Shown here: piece after piece, positions 1 through 6,653 of the stretch
Layout: every line of letters begins with the position of its first letter
Position numbering within the stretch: the stretch's first letter is position 1
Assembly: GCA_937870675.1 (NCBI GenBank)
Contig: CALMZN010000014.1
Span: 1-12,066 of the forward strand
Direction of reading: 5' to 3'
Source of the DNA: an uncultured bacterium
Lineage (GTDB): Bacteria; Patescibacteriota; Patescibacteriia; UBA1558; GWA2-36-10
Length of the DNA stretch: 12,066 bases
Notes under the pieces: generated by a model
Databases searched by the model: none
Told to the model about the DNA's origin: nothing
Seen by the model: the letters and a program-made list of their open reading frames with translations, nothing else
Made by a program: the position numbers and the translations under genes

Positions 1-2
1 GA

Positions 3-542
3 GCAGTCAATGCCTATGATCTGAATCAGTACCAAAAAATATTAAGTTTCATACAGCAGGATAAATATAAAACTATAGTGGAGAGTAGTGCTTTTCATAA
101 TTATGAACAATTTATTTCTCAAATCAATAAAATTTCCGATTCAGTCAACCGTTATAGCTGGTATATTATCGGAATATTTATACTCATTTCCGCTATTGTA
201 ATTTTCAACACTATTCGTATGAGTATTTATACGCGAAAAGACGAGATCATAATAATCAAATTAGTGGGCGCTAGTAATTGGTTTGTGCAAATACCGTTTA
301 TTATTGAAAGCTTGCTTTACGCTTTGTTGGCTTTGGTCTTGGTTGTCTTGGTTGTCTTTACAGCTGCTAATTTTTTACAGCCCTCGCTCAATGTCTATTA
401 TCAAGGCAGTGAGGTTATTAATTTAACCAATTATTTTAATAGTAAGTTTTGGGTTATTTTTGGTGGGCAGTTTTTGGCTTTAGCTTTCTTAAACAGTATG
501 AGCACACTTTTTGCTATCAGAAAGTATTTGAAGTCCCAATAA
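3..542 (+). CDS. ftsX: Cell-division ABC transporter permease FtsX (C-terminal part)
   Basis: This reading frame is open from the left edge of the window, so the gene is cut at its 5' end and only the last 179 residues are seen; the GTG at 78 is internal. FtsX is the membrane partner of the ATPase FtsE and couples the divisome to peptidoglycan hydrolases. The visible part has a soluble stretch, then a first membrane segment (WYIIGIFILISAIVIF), the family signature NTIRMSIYTRKDEI followed by KLVGAS, and two more membrane segments ending at the C-terminus. This is the normal FtsX C-terminal half (MacB-like permease fold). ftsE would be expected just upstream, outside the window. It converges on rpmA across a shared terminator. 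Identification is firm; the N-terminal half cannot be judged. Confidence 0.93.
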   Translation, partial: AVNAYDLNQYQKILSFIQQDKYKTIVESSAFHNYEQFISQINKISDSVNRYSWYIIGIFILISAIVIFNTIRMSIYTRKDEIIIIKLVGASNWFVQIPFIIESLLYALLALVLVVLVVFTAANFLQPSLNVYYQGSEVINLTNYFNSKFWVIFGGQFLALAFLNSMSTLFAIRKYLKSQ

Positions 543-552
543 TTTTATAATC

Positions 553-650
553 AAAAAAACCGCCGTCTAACCCCCTCGCGTCCCCCTTAACAGGGGGATT
601 CGTAAGCCCCCTTGTTAAAGGGGTTTGGGGTATTAAGGCAGCGGTTTTTT
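553..650. terminator. Long nested hairpin, bidirectional terminator between ftsX and rpmA
   Basis: The outer arms are AAAAAACCGC near 554-563 and GCGGTTTTTT at 641-650, so both strands give a GC stem followed by a T run. Nested inside are CCCC/GGGG, CCCCCTTAACA (582-592) against TGTTAAAGGGG (613-623), and GGGGG/CCCCC around a short loop. It serves two converging genes. The inner CCCCCTTAACA-type segment looks like a mobile palindrome inserted in the terminator loop; that is inference. Confidence 0.85.
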
Positions 651-662
651 AAGTTTTGAAAA

Positions 663-941
663 TTATTTAGCGACTACATCAATATAGCGCATATTTTTTA
701 AGCTGCTGTCAAAACGAGGTTTTTTGACTGTGCGGAATTTGATCGCGCCACTAACCGTGGCAAACAAAGTGTCATCTTTGCCACGTTTTACATTCAGTCC
801 TGGTTTAAACTTGGTGCCTCTTTGGCGTACCAAAATAGAGCCAGCTTTGGCTACTTGACCAGCAAATAATTTGACTCCTAGACGCTGGGCTTGGGAATCA
901 CGGCCGAGAGTTGTAGAACCTTGGGATTTCTTATGGGCCAT
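663..941 (-). CDS. rpmA: 50S ribosomal protein bL27
   Basis: A 92-residue protein matching bacterial L27 over its full length: MAHKKSQGST, GRDSQAQRLGVK, the GSILVRQRGTKFKPG core and the basic C-terminal region. L27 sits at the peptidyl transferase centre of the large subunit, where its N-terminal tail reaches the tRNA ends. The N-terminus starts directly with MAHKK, with no cleavable extension of the Firmicutes type. There is no Shine-Dalgarno sequence before the ATG, but a consensus promoter lies 36 bases upstream (977-1005). In many bacteria rplU (L21) precedes rpmA; here rpmA stands alone behind its own promoter, with the lexA unit upstream on the same strand. Confidence 0.97.
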   Translation of the reverse strand: MAHKKSQGSTTLGRDSQAQRLGVKLFAGQVAKAGSILVRQRGTKFKPGLNVKRGKDDTLFATVSGAIKFRTVKKPRFDSSLKNMRYIDVVAK

Positions 942-976
942 ACTTTTACTAAGTTAGATGTTAAAAATGTAAAAAT

Positions 977-1005
977 AGTATAATGGAAATATATAAAAAA
1001 GTCAA
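977..1005 (-). promoter_or_regulatory. Promoter of rpmA
   Basis: On the minus strand TTGACT (1000-1005) is followed, after exactly 17 bases, by TATACT (977-982), a near-perfect sigma-70-type promoter. The predicted start near 970 gives a leader of about 30 bases without a Shine-Dalgarno sequence. The hairpin at 1007-1045 ends one base upstream of the -35 hexamer. Confidence 0.85.
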
Positions 1006-1045
1006 GCCCGTGGATAGTCTGGCCTATGTGGGACTATTCCACGGG
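995..1045 (-). terminator. Hairpin with T run, probable terminator of the lexA unit
   Basis: CCCGTGGATAGTC (1007-1019) pairs with GACTATTCCACGGG (1032-1045) with one bulged base. On the minus strand, six bases after the stem comes TTTTTT (995-1000). The gap between stem and T run is longer than in a canonical intrinsic terminator. The stem lies between the end of the lexA-distal micro-gene and the rpmA promoter, where a terminator is expected. Confidence 0.5.
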
Positions 1046-1060
1046 GTGACTTCGCAGGCA

Positions 1061-1204
1061 CTATATGATTTTTAAAAGCTGTTTCTTTGGTAGAAAATTT
1101 AAATAGCGGTGAACCATAATTTTACGAGAATACTTTTTGAGCAGCTCATTTTCCTGATGCAACATCATTTTGCGGTACCAAAATTTTATTTTTCGTTTGG
1201 GCAT
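1061..1204 (-). CDS. Micro-gene for a 47-residue basic protein, coupled to lexA
   Basis: A small open frame of 47 codons starts with ATG one base after the lexA stop (TAA-T-ATG) on the same strand and ends at TAG (1061-1063). The product begins MPKRKIKFWYRKMMLHQENE and ends FLPKKQLLKII. It is rich in Lys and Arg, has few acidic residues, and shows no signal peptide or membrane segment; a short amphipathic helix is possible around residues 11-30. I do not recognise a family. The case for a real gene is its position: translationally coupled to lexA and followed by a hairpin/T-run terminator. If expressed, it would share the damage-inducible promoter of lexA. A basic peptide of this size could bind nucleic acid or another protein, but nothing in the sequence proves a function. 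Confidence 0.5.
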   Translation of the reverse strand: MPKRKIKFWYRKMMLHQENELLKKYSRKIMVHRYLNFLPKKQLLKII

Positions 1205-1205
1205 A

Positions 1206-1808
1206 TTATTGGTTGAAAGTTCTTAAGACACCCCTGACTATGCCCTGGATAGCTGGATTTTTGTCGTAGATGGGTTGCATGGTTCTATTGGCTGGCTGTA
1301 GCCGGATGCGGTCTTTTTCTCGATAATAGCGCTTCAAGGTGGCATAAGTATTATCCAGCAGGGCTACCACAACATCGCCATTTTGGGGATAAAAGCTACG
1401 CTCGACAATCACATAATCTCCATCCAAAATACCATCCTCAATCATGGAGTCACCGCGTACTTTTAGGACATAACTGTTTTCGTCTCTAGCCATGCTTTGG
1501 GGCACTGTAATGGTCTCATTTTGCTCAATGGCCTCAATTGGCTCACCAGCGGCAATAAGACCCACCAGGGGCAATTCTATGGCCTTACCAAAGCGGAATT
1601 TGACCAGCTCAAGAGAGCGGGCGGCGTTGTGAGTGCTGGTGATCAAGCCCTTGTCTTCCAGAGCGCGTACATGGTCATGGACTGTGGCCGTAGAGGATAG
1701 CCCAAAGTATTCGGCTATTTCTCGGTAGCTAGGGGCATAGCCATTGAGCTGAATAAACTCCGTAATGTAATCCAGCATCAATTTTTGTTTTTTTGTAATG
1801 TGAGACAT
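1206..1808 (-). CDS. lexA: SOS-response repressor and autoprotease LexA
   Basis: A full-length 200-residue LexA. Residues 1-70 form the winged helix-turn-helix DNA-binding domain (APSYREIAEYFGLSSTATVHDHV, with recognition helix around 40-52). Residues 78-198 are the S24 peptidase domain. The self-cleavage bond is in LIAAGEP, between Ala87 and Gly88; the nucleophile is Ser121 in RGDSM, and the general base is Lys159 in TYATLKRY. The 38-residue distance between Ser and Lys is close to that of E. coli LexA, so self-cleavage stimulated by RecA filaments is expected. The start ATG has no Shine-Dalgarno sequence, and the leader back to the promoter at 2018-2047 is about 200 bases and filled with repeats. 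The gene is followed immediately by a micro-gene. Confidence 0.97.
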   Translation of the reverse strand: MSHITKKQKLMLDYITEFIQLNGYAPSYREIAEYFGLSSTATVHDHVRALEDKGLITSTHNAARSLELVKFRFGKAIELPLVGLIAAGEPIEAIEQNETITVPQSMARDENSYVLKVRGDSMIEDGILDGDYVIVERSFYPQNGDVVVALLDNTYATLKRYYREKDRIRLQPANRTMQPIYDKNPAIQGIVRGVLRTFNQ

Positions 1809-1811
1809 AGG

Positions 1812-1996
1812 CGTTTAAGTTAAAAGTAGAAAGTTTAAAGTTAAAAGTATCGCCCACAGGGCGACCGCCCTTTGGGCGGTAAAGTTTAAAGTAAAAAGTA
1901 TTTTAGGTCATGTGGGCGTATAGTTCTTGATGTTAATATTCCATGACTTATGAAGTAGAAAGCTTGCGGGGGGGGTCGTCGCAACTTTCTACTTTT
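1812..1996. repeat. Intergenic AAAGT-type short repeats with GC palindromes, in the lexA leader
   Basis: The gene-free stretch 1809-2122 holds the lexA leader and promoter. Its left part has units related to AAAGTTAAAAGTA (1815-1850), two abutting palindromes (TCGCCC-ACA-GGGCGA at 1850-1864 and ACCGCCC-TTT-GGGCGGT at 1864-1880), more AAAGT units (1881-1900), and a hairpin AAGTAGAAAG (1953-1962) / CTTTCTACTT (1985-1994) whose loop has a run of eight G. The 15-mer AAGTTAAAAGTATCG at 1838-1852 recurs inverted at 3554-3568, so this is a dispersed intergenic element. Its effect on lexA expression is unknown. Confidence 0.7.
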
Positions 1997-2017
1997 TACT
2001 TGTTTCTTTATACTTAT

Positions 2018-2047
2018 ATTATATACCGAACAAAAAGCGAACGTCAA
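2018..2047 (-). promoter_or_regulatory. Promoter of lexA with embedded LexA-box candidate
   Basis: On the minus strand TTGACG (2042-2047) and TATAAT (2018-2023) are separated by 18 bases. Within the spacer lies GTTC-GCTTTTT-GTTC (2028-2042), a direct repeat with exactly seven bases between half sites, the layout known for LexA operators of alphaproteobacteria. Bound LexA would cover the promoter, so autoregulation is the simplest reading. Whether LexA of this lineage uses such a site is inference. Confidence 0.7.
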
Positions 2048-2056
2048 GCATCAATC

Positions 2057-2079
2057 TGTGGATAACTAAAAAATCCACA
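2057..2079. promoter_or_regulatory. Inverted pair resembling DnaA boxes
   Basis: TGTGGATAA (2057-2065) is the exact complement of the consensus DnaA box TTATCCACA. AAATCCACA (2071-2079) is a 7-of-9 match in the other direction. Together they form a perfect TGTGGAT/ATCCACA inverted repeat with nine bases between. It lies just upstream of the lexA promoter. Chance or an unrelated operator cannot be excluded. Confidence 0.35.
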
Positions 2080-2122
2080 ATTTTAACTTGTGAATCTTTC
2101 AATATTCTACTTCCTCCTTACT

Positions 2123-3409
2123 TTATTGTATCGTCAAATAAAAATTTTCTTCAGGTGTTAAAATAAATAATTTATCGCCCTTGTTATTAAACAAATATAA
2201 TTTTTTCAAGGGGTTGTCTAAGATTGAAATAGTATTTCTTTTGTCACGGCCATCTACTTCAGTGATAAATGTCTGGTCATTGCTTTCGCTCAAAAAATAA
2301 CTGCCATTGGGATGCCATAGGGCATCAGTGACAATTTTGGTAGAGCGATCAATAAGCGTTGACCAATCTTCTTTAAAATTATAGACACTGGTTTCATAGC
2401 CATTGGTAAATAAAATTCGGTCATCATGAATATCAGCCACAGTGTGGGGGATGACTGTGGGATTGGTATCAACTTTTTTGATGTATAAGCCAGCGCCTAA
2501 AGCAAATATGCTCAATTTATCATCTGCTTGCCAAGCTTTAAGCGCGCCTTCGTTTAAGTTTTCTATTTTATCGACTATTGAAAAATCTGATTTTTTAATT
2601 TTTTGGAATTGAAAAGTTTTGTGGTCAGTGGTTAAGGAAAGTAAATAATCGCCAACAACATCAAAATCAACAAAAGATAAATCAATGCTTATTGCTCGGT
2701 CATTGGAGTCCAGTTGATTAATGTAGTGACGATATATTTTTTTATTTTTTTGGTACCAAATTAAGCCAGCGTCATTGTTGTCCCAAATTATTTTATCTGG
2801 AGCAAGGATATTTAACTGGCGCAGATTTTTTTGGTCTAAGTTGAATAAATAATAAACATTTTTAATGCTCAGTAAAATTTCTTGATTATTTGGTGACCAA
2901 TCAACTAATTGGTATTTGTCAGTGAATTTGAAAGCCACTTGAGATTTTTCCTGCTCAATATCAGTGATGTTTAGATTATTTTCCGAGTCAAAAAAGCTAT
3001 ATTGATTTTGCTGTTTGTTGACCAGCCAAACACTACTGCCGGATGATAGATAAGTTTTTTCTCTATCAGCTAAAAATAAGACAATATCTTCGGCAAAAGT
3101 GGTTTCTCCAGAATAAACTTCCAATTTTTTTGTCCAAGACACGTATTTATCTTTTTTTACCAAAACATCGTATTTGCCCGAAGATATTTCTACTATTTGA
3201 GTAGGAGTTTTTTGTTTGATTTTTTTGTTGTCAACATATATTTCAGCGCTACGCGGGTAGGACTTGACATAAAGAGCGCCATTTTTTTCTATATTGTGAT
3301 TGGTCCAATTATAACGATAGCCCAAAGCATAAAAAATTAGGATGGGAGTAATAATTATAAACAACAAAATATAAATAGAATAGGTAAAGCGATTAAGTGT
3401 TTTGTTCAT
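2123..3409 (-). CDS. Membrane-anchored PEGA-domain protein with beta-propeller-like C-terminal region
   Basis: A 428-residue protein. Residues 8-29 form one membrane segment, followed by ALGYRYNW (28-35), a motif I associate with a CPR family of PEGA proteins. Residues 44-112 are a PEGA domain (GALYVKSYPRSAEIYVDNKK, then TPTQIVEISSGKYDVLVKKD and YVSWTKKLEV), a surface-type beta domain. From about 120 to the end come repeated beta-rich units with SPNN and WHPNGSY turns (DWSPNNQEILLS, ALWHPNGSYFLSE, NNKGDKLFILT), as in TolB/WD40-like propellers. The likely arrangement is an N-terminal anchor with the bulk of the protein outside the membrane. Its role is unknown; binding to wall, surface polymers or proteins is plausible. 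It is transcribed towards lexA, and no terminator is evident between them. Confidence 0.85.
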   Translation of the reverse strand: MNKTLNRFTYSIYILLFIIITPILIFYALGYRYNWTNHNIEKNGALYVKSYPRSAEIYVDNKKIKQKTPTQIVEISSGKYDVLVKKDKYVSWTKKLEVYSGETTFAEDIVLFLADREKTYLSSGSSVWLVNKQQNQYSFFDSENNLNITDIEQEKSQVAFKFTDKYQLVDWSPNNQEILLSIKNVYYLFNLDQKNLRQLNILAPDKIIWDNNDAGLIWYQKNKKIYRHYINQLDSNDRAISIDLSFVDFDVVGDYLLSLTTDHKTFQFQKIKKSDFSIVDKIENLNEGALKAWQADDKLSIFALGAGLYIKKVDTNPTVIPHTVADIHDDRILFTNGYETSVYNFKEDWSTLIDRSTKIVTDALWHPNGSYFLSESNDQTFITEVDGRDKRNTISILDNPLKKLYLFNNKGDKLFILTPEENFYLTIQ

Positions 3410-3434
3410 CTTGTTGGAAAGCCGATTTTAGGGT

Positions 3435-3440
3435 ATTATA
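3435..3440 (-). promoter_or_regulatory. Possible -10 box for the PEGA gene
   Basis: TATAAT on the minus strand, 25 bases before the ATG at 3409. No good -35 hexamer is found at the right distance, because that stretch is made of AAAGT-type repeats, so support is limited to the -10 element. Confidence 0.4.
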
Positions 3441-3446
3441 TATTAG

Positions 3447-3585
3447 TAAAAAGTAGCAAGTAGAAAGTAGAAAGTTACGACGGAAGCAACACATATTTTT
3501 ACTTTGCGGCTCAAGGGCCGATTCCGTTATAGGTGTATGTAGCGCTTCGCGGACGATACTTTTAACTTTTTACTTTTAACTTTAC
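3447..3585. repeat. Second copy of the AAAGT-type intergenic element
   Basis: Between the divergent PEGA and murA genes, AGTAGAAAGTAGAAAGTT-type units (3447-3476) face the inverted set CTTTTAACTTTTTACTTTTA (3559-3585). They enclose about 80 bases of richer GC content including GCGCTTCGC. The right arm carries the complement of the 15-mer found at 1838-1852. The arms act like imperfect terminal inverted repeats. Promoters for both flanking genes must lie in or beside this element; CATAAT at 3589-3594 is only four bases from the murA ATG and is not a convincing -10. Confidence 0.65.
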
Positions 3586-3597
3586 ACTCATAATACT

Positions 3598-4893
3598 ATG
3601 TCTAAATTTATTATTCAAGGCGCTAAGAGTTTGCAGGGGAGTATCAAAGTAGCTGGTTTTAAGAACGCGGCTACACCAATTATTGCCTCGACAGTGATGT
3701 GCAAAGAAAAGATAAAGTTGCACAATGTGCCCGTAATTGAAGACGTCAAAAAAATGCTTCAAATATTGGTTTCTATGGGCTCAAAAGTTGTCTGGACAGA
3801 TAAAAATAGTTTGGAAATAGATAACGCTGACTTGAATCCGGAAAAATTGGATATGGAATTAGTAAAAACCATGCGTTCTTCAATATTATTGATGGGCGCT
3901 TTGGTTGGGCGTTTTGGCAAATTGAAAACCAGAGAACCTGGTGGTTGCCAAATAGGGGCTAGATCACTAGATGCTCATTTGATGGGTTTTGAACAATTGG
4001 GAATTGATATCCAAGCCGAGGATAAGTTTTTTATTTTGGAAAAGAAGAGACCATCAGCCGAAAGTATAACTATGAGTGAATTTTCAGTCACTGGTACAGA
4101 AAATATGATCATGGCCACGACCTTAAATCATGGCGCTATTACTATCAATATTGCGGCCGCTGATCCATCAGTCCAGGATTTGTGTTGGTTTTTACAGTCC
4201 ATGGGCGCGGAAATTGCTGGTATTGGCACGCATATTTTGAAAATCAAAGGAGTCAAAACACTGCATGCCAGTGAATACCACATCATGCCTGACCCGATTG
4301 AGACCGGCACTTTTATTTGCTTAGCTGGGTGTACTAGGTCAGATTTGGAAATAGTAAATTGCGCTCCACACTTTATGGCTCTAGAAATTGAGAAATACAG
4401 AGAAGTTGGTCTGAAAATAGATATTGAGTATCAAGCAGAAAGAAAAAATAAAGAATACCGACTAGCCAATATCAAAGTCAGTGGCAAAGTGGAGCTAAGG
4501 GCCATTAAAAAAATTCACGATATGCCCTATCCTGGTTTTGCGGCTGACTTGTTGCAACCATTTTCAGTTTTGATGACACAAGCCGAAGGCACATCACTAG
4601 TGCATGACTGGATGTATGATGGTCGGCTAAAGTATGTGGCGGAATTAAAAAAAATGGGCGCTAACATAGTTGTTTCTGATCCACACCGCATTATCATCAT
4701 TGGGCCATCGCCACTTTTTGGTAAGGAAATTACCAGTTTTGATCTGCGGGCTGGAGCCACACTAATCATTGCCGCCTTAGCCGCTACTGGCACCAGTGTG
4801 GTAGATAATATTTATCAAGTAGATAGGGGCTATGAGACCTTGGACCTGCGTTTGTCGGCCTTGGGAGCCAAAATAGAAAGAACAAACGAATAG
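3598..4893 (+). CDS. murA: UDP-N-acetylglucosamine 1-carboxyvinyltransferase MurA
   Basis: A 431-residue EPSP-synthase-fold enzyme that transfers enolpyruvate from PEP to UDP-GlcNAc, the first committed step of peptidoglycan synthesis in the cytoplasm. Visible landmarks are the Lys22-Asn23 pair in GFKNAATPIIAS, Arg93 in TMRSSILLMGAL, the catalytic loop EPGGCQIGARSLDAH with Cys117, the PDPIETGTF stretch (231-239), PYPGFAADL with Asp318, RAGATLIIAAL with Arg384, and the DRGYETLDLRLSALGA C-terminal signature. The loop residue is Cys rather than Asp, so fosfomycin sensitivity is predicted from family knowledge. The ATG lacks a Shine-Dalgarno sequence. It leads a tight plus-strand group with ctpA, rplI and pyrG, which supports a wall-building cell despite the small genome expected of this lineage. 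Confidence 0.97.
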   Translation: MSKFIIQGAKSLQGSIKVAGFKNAATPIIASTVMCKEKIKLHNVPVIEDVKKMLQILVSMGSKVVWTDKNSLEIDNADLNPEKLDMELVKTMRSSILLMGALVGRFGKLKTREPGGCQIGARSLDAHLMGFEQLGIDIQAEDKFFILEKKRPSAESITMSEFSVTGTENMIMATTLNHGAITINIAAADPSVQDLCWFLQSMGAEIAGIGTHILKIKGVKTLHASEYHIMPDPIETGTFICLAGCTRSDLEIVNCAPHFMALEIEKYREVGLKIDIEYQAERKNKEYRLANIKVSGKVELRAIKKIHDMPYPGFAADLLQPFSVLMTQAEGTSLVHDWMYDGRLKYVAELKKMGANIVVSDPHRIIIIGPSPLFGKEITSFDLRAGATLIIAALAATGTSVVDNIYQVDRGYETLDLRLSALGAKIERTNE

Positions 4894-4917
4894 GGTTAAT
4901 TATTAATTTTTAACAAA

Positions 4918-6189
4918 GTGGATCAATTCAAAACTTTTGATTCAGAAATATCGACTAAGTCAAAGCCCTGGTACAAGCAGTACAACAAAGTATATGTTTG
5001 GATGCTAGTGCTTGTCGGGACTTTTGTTTTTGGCTTTGCTTTTGGTCAATTTAATGCTCAAAAATCCAATACCAATCAGATTATTACCAAAACCTCAGGC
5101 ACCTTGGCTAGTATTTTTGGTAATAATTCTAATATAGACACCAAGTTGTTCCAAGAAGTTTGGGATGAAATACACAGTCAGTATATCTATAAGAACAAAA
5201 TAGACGATGCCCAGCTTTTTTATGGTTCGATTTATGGCCTAGTAGCGGCCTTGGATGATCCGCACAGTACTTTTATGGATCCGCAAGTAGCCCAAGAGTA
5301 TCAGAATGATCTTAAGGGAGAGTTTTCTGGTATTGGCGCCGAAATTGGCCGTAAAAATAATTTTTTAGTTGTTATTGCTTCCTTGCCGGGTGCGCCAGCT
5401 GAAAAAGCGGGCCTGAAAAGTGGTGATCGCATTTTGGCCATTGACGGTCAGGATACTACTGGTTTTTCGGCTGACAAAGCTGTGTCTTTGATCAGGGGAG
5501 AAAAAGGCACAAAAGTAGTTTTGTCTATTTTATCAAAAGGTGAGAATCAAACCAAAGATGTCACTATTGTCAGAGAGAAAATAACTGCTTCTAGTGTTAT
5601 TTATAAAAATGAAAACAACATTGCCATTGTTAGAATAACCGGCTTCAATGACGACACTTCCTCGGCTTTTGCTAGTGTGGCGCAAAAAATATTAAATCAA
5701 AACCCAAAAGGTTTGATTATTGACCTGCGCAGTAATCCGGGTGGCTATTTGAAAACAGCGGTTGATCTGGCTGGCTATTGGCTGGAGCCAGGACAGGTAG
5801 TAGTCAGGGAAGAGTTTGCTGATAAAAGCCAAAATATAGAGCACAAGGCGGACACCAAGACCAGTTTGCGTAAATTTAAGACCGTAGTTTTGGTCAATGA
5901 GGGGTCGGCCTCGGCTTCTGAAATATTGGCCGGAGCACTCAAGGACTATAATATTTCTCAAGTAGTCGGCATGAAGACCTATGGCAAGGGTTCAGTACAA
6001 AGCTTGGTATCTTTGCGCAGTAATTCGGCGTTGAAGATTACCGTTGCCAAATGGCTGACACCTCTTGGCAAGTCCATTGAGCCGGATGGCATCACGCCCG
6101 ATGTGGTAGTTGATTTTACGGAAGAAGAATATAATAATGATCAAGATCCTCAACTTGATAAGGCCATAGAGTTAATTGAAGCAAAATAA
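4918..6189 (+). CDS. ctpA: Carboxyl-terminal processing protease (S41 family, CtpA type)
   Basis: 423 residues from a GTG start, 24 bases after murA and without a Shine-Dalgarno sequence. A short cytoplasmic tail is followed by a membrane anchor (about 25-44), so the catalytic part lies outside the membrane. After a helical N-terminal region ending in DDPHSTFM (113-120) comes a PDZ domain (about 136-206; GEFSGIGAEIG, GAPAEKAGLKSGDRILAIDG). The S41 protease core follows (about 230-400; LIIDLRSNPGG). The Ser-Lys-Gln catalytic set is intact: Ser332 in GSASASE, Lys357 and Gln361 in YGKGSVQ, with the 25-residue Ser-Lys spacing of CtpB and D1 protease. Such proteases trim or degrade envelope proteins, including wall hydrolases in some bacteria. 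The stop codon overlaps the rplI start (TAATG). Confidence 0.95.
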   Translation: MDQFKTFDSEISTKSKPWYKQYNKVYVWMLVLVGTFVFGFAFGQFNAQKSNTNQIITKTSGTLASIFGNNSNIDTKLFQEVWDEIHSQYIYKNKIDDAQLFYGSIYGLVAALDDPHSTFMDPQVAQEYQNDLKGEFSGIGAEIGRKNNFLVVIASLPGAPAEKAGLKSGDRILAIDGQDTTGFSADKAVSLIRGEKGTKVVLSILSKGENQTKDVTIVREKITASSVIYKNENNIAIVRITGFNDDTSSAFASVAQKILNQNPKGLIIDLRSNPGGYLKTAVDLAGYWLEPGQVVVREEFADKSQNIEHKADTKTSLRKFKTVVLVNEGSASASEILAGALKDYNISQVVGMKTYGKGSVQSLVSLRSNSALKITVAKWLTPLGKSIEPDGITPDVVVDFTEEEYNNDQDPQLDKAIELIEAK

Positions 6190-6647
6190 TGAAAGTAATT
6201 TTGTTGGAAAATTTAGCGTCTTTGGGTAAAAAGGGCGAGATTAAGAATGTCAGCGATGGCTATGCGGTAAATTTTTTGTTGCCACAAAAAAAAGCTATTT
6301 TAGCCACTGACCAAAGTGTCCGCTATTTCCAGCATCAGCAAGATGAACAAGAAAAAAATATCGCTGAACAGCAAAACCAATATTCCAAAATAATAAAGAA
6401 TTTAAACAACCAAACGCTTAATTTTGTTGGCAAGACATCTAGCCAAAATCATTTGTTTGCTGGCATTGGTGTGGCAGAAATTATCGCCTTGGTCAAACAA
6501 AATTATAATTTAGATTTGCACAGCAATTGGTTTTTGGAAAATTATTTTTTTAAGAACACCGGCAAGTTTCCTATTATTTTGAAGTTGCCAAATAATGAAA
6601 AAATAAGTTTGAATATAATTATTAAATCTCTAGCAGAGAAAGAATAA
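6189..6647 (+). CDS. rplI: 50S ribosomal protein bL9
   Basis: 152 residues, the usual length. The N-terminal RNA-binding domain is clear (MKVILLENLASLGKKGEIKN, GYAVNFLLPQKKAI), then a long helix rich in Gln and Glu (about 45-75), and a more divergent C-terminal domain (76-150). L9 binds 23S rRNA near the L1 stalk and helps reading-frame maintenance. Its ATG overlaps the ctpA stop by one base, so translation is probably coupled, which is unusual company for a ribosomal protein. Presence of L9 is taxonomically useful, since several CPR lineages, notably Microgenomates, are known to lack it. Confidence 0.96.
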   Translation: MKVILLENLASLGKKGEIKNVSDGYAVNFLLPQKKAILATDQSVRYFQHQQDEQEKNIAEQQNQYSKIIKNLNNQTLNFVGKTSSQNHLFAGIGVAEIIALVKQNYNLDLHSNWFLENYFFKNTGKFPIILKLPNNEKISLNIIIKSLAEKE

Positions 6648-6653
6648 AACATT

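Noticed and set aside
2018..2079. Possible replication origin from DnaA-like boxes and AT-rich DNA
   Set aside because: Only two boxes, no dnaA or dnaN nearby and no cluster; lexA promoter signals explain the AT-rich part.
4527..4793. 88-codon minus-strand frame inside murA
   Set aside because: Antisense shadow of a conserved enzyme gene; no independent evidence.
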